Source of the DNA: Caldilinea sp.
GTDB lineage: Bacteria; Chloroflexota; Anaerolineae; Caldilineales; Caldilineaceae
Length of the DNA stretch: 14,318 nt
Direction: 5' to 3'
Assembly (NCBI GenBank): GCA_026389955.1
Contig: JAPLGY010000364.1
Coordinates: 1 to 14,318 of the forward strand
Under the pieces are notes generated by a model. That model had not been told where the DNA came from and did not search any database. It saw nothing but the letters and a program-made list of their open reading frames with translations. Below, in pieces: positions 14,281-14,318 of this stretch. How positions within the stretch are numbered: position 1 is the stretch's first letter; the number at the start of each line of letters is the position of its first letter. The position numbers and the translations under genes were made by a program.

Positions 14281-14318
14281 CCCCCTTCCCGGCCCCCCTC
14301 TCTCTGGCCCAACAAATC

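Overview
The window looks like a high-GC bacterial chromosome segment, most plausibly from a Chloroflexota lineage (Anaerolineae/Caldilineae-like). The basis is the gene families and their order: a form II CoxL-type molybdenum hydroxylase cluster with CoxG, CoxD, CoxE and two XdhC-like genes, LHIGLDHxAYNA-type phosphotransferases, and GTG/TTG starts. The taxonomic call is inference from general family knowledge, not from a search.

Left part (1-1777): an intergenic hairpin and short tandem repeats sit at the left edge. Next come the 5' end of a possible lipoprotein gene (+) and the 5' end of a glycosyltransferase gene (-), which run head-on into each other with both 3' ends missing. A complete GT4 glycosyltransferase (410-1516, -) lies upstream of the broken one and overlaps it by a GTGA junction. 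It appears to have a leaderless promoter.

Middle part (1778-6884, all +): an intact GMC-family FAD oxidoreductase comes first. Two aminoglycoside-phosphotransferase-fold kinases follow. The first is frame-disrupted, so the pair reads as one false 569-codon fusion. A membrane-anchored CoxG-like protein lacking its N-terminus comes next, then a molybdopterin-binding (MoeA/MogA-fold) protein. Three of the window's genes or gene pairs are thus damaged, all within the first 5.2 kb.

Right part (6885-14318, all +): a strong sigma70-type promoter (TTGACA-18-TATACT) and a leader of about 190 nt with mutually exclusive hairpins precede an intact operon: coxS-coxL-coxM-coxD-coxE-xdhC(N domain)-xdhC(Rossmann domain). 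CoxS (two [2Fe-2S]), CoxL (molybdopterin cytosine dinucleotide, AYRGAGR active-site loop) and CoxM (FAD) would form the (LMS)2 hydroxylase. CoxD (MoxR AAA+) and CoxE (VWA) are maturation factors. The XdhC-like proteins would handle the molybdenum cofactor, and CoxG would tether the enzyme to the membrane. The active-site loop and the S-L-M order point to form II, so the substrate is unknown and need not be CO. Two large hairpins flank coxM: a perfect 36-bp palindrome before it and a 20-bp stem after it.

No tRNA, rRNA, CRISPR array, insertion sequence or phage gene was seen. No stretch over 300 bases lacks a gene; the longest are 1517-1777 and 6885-7152.
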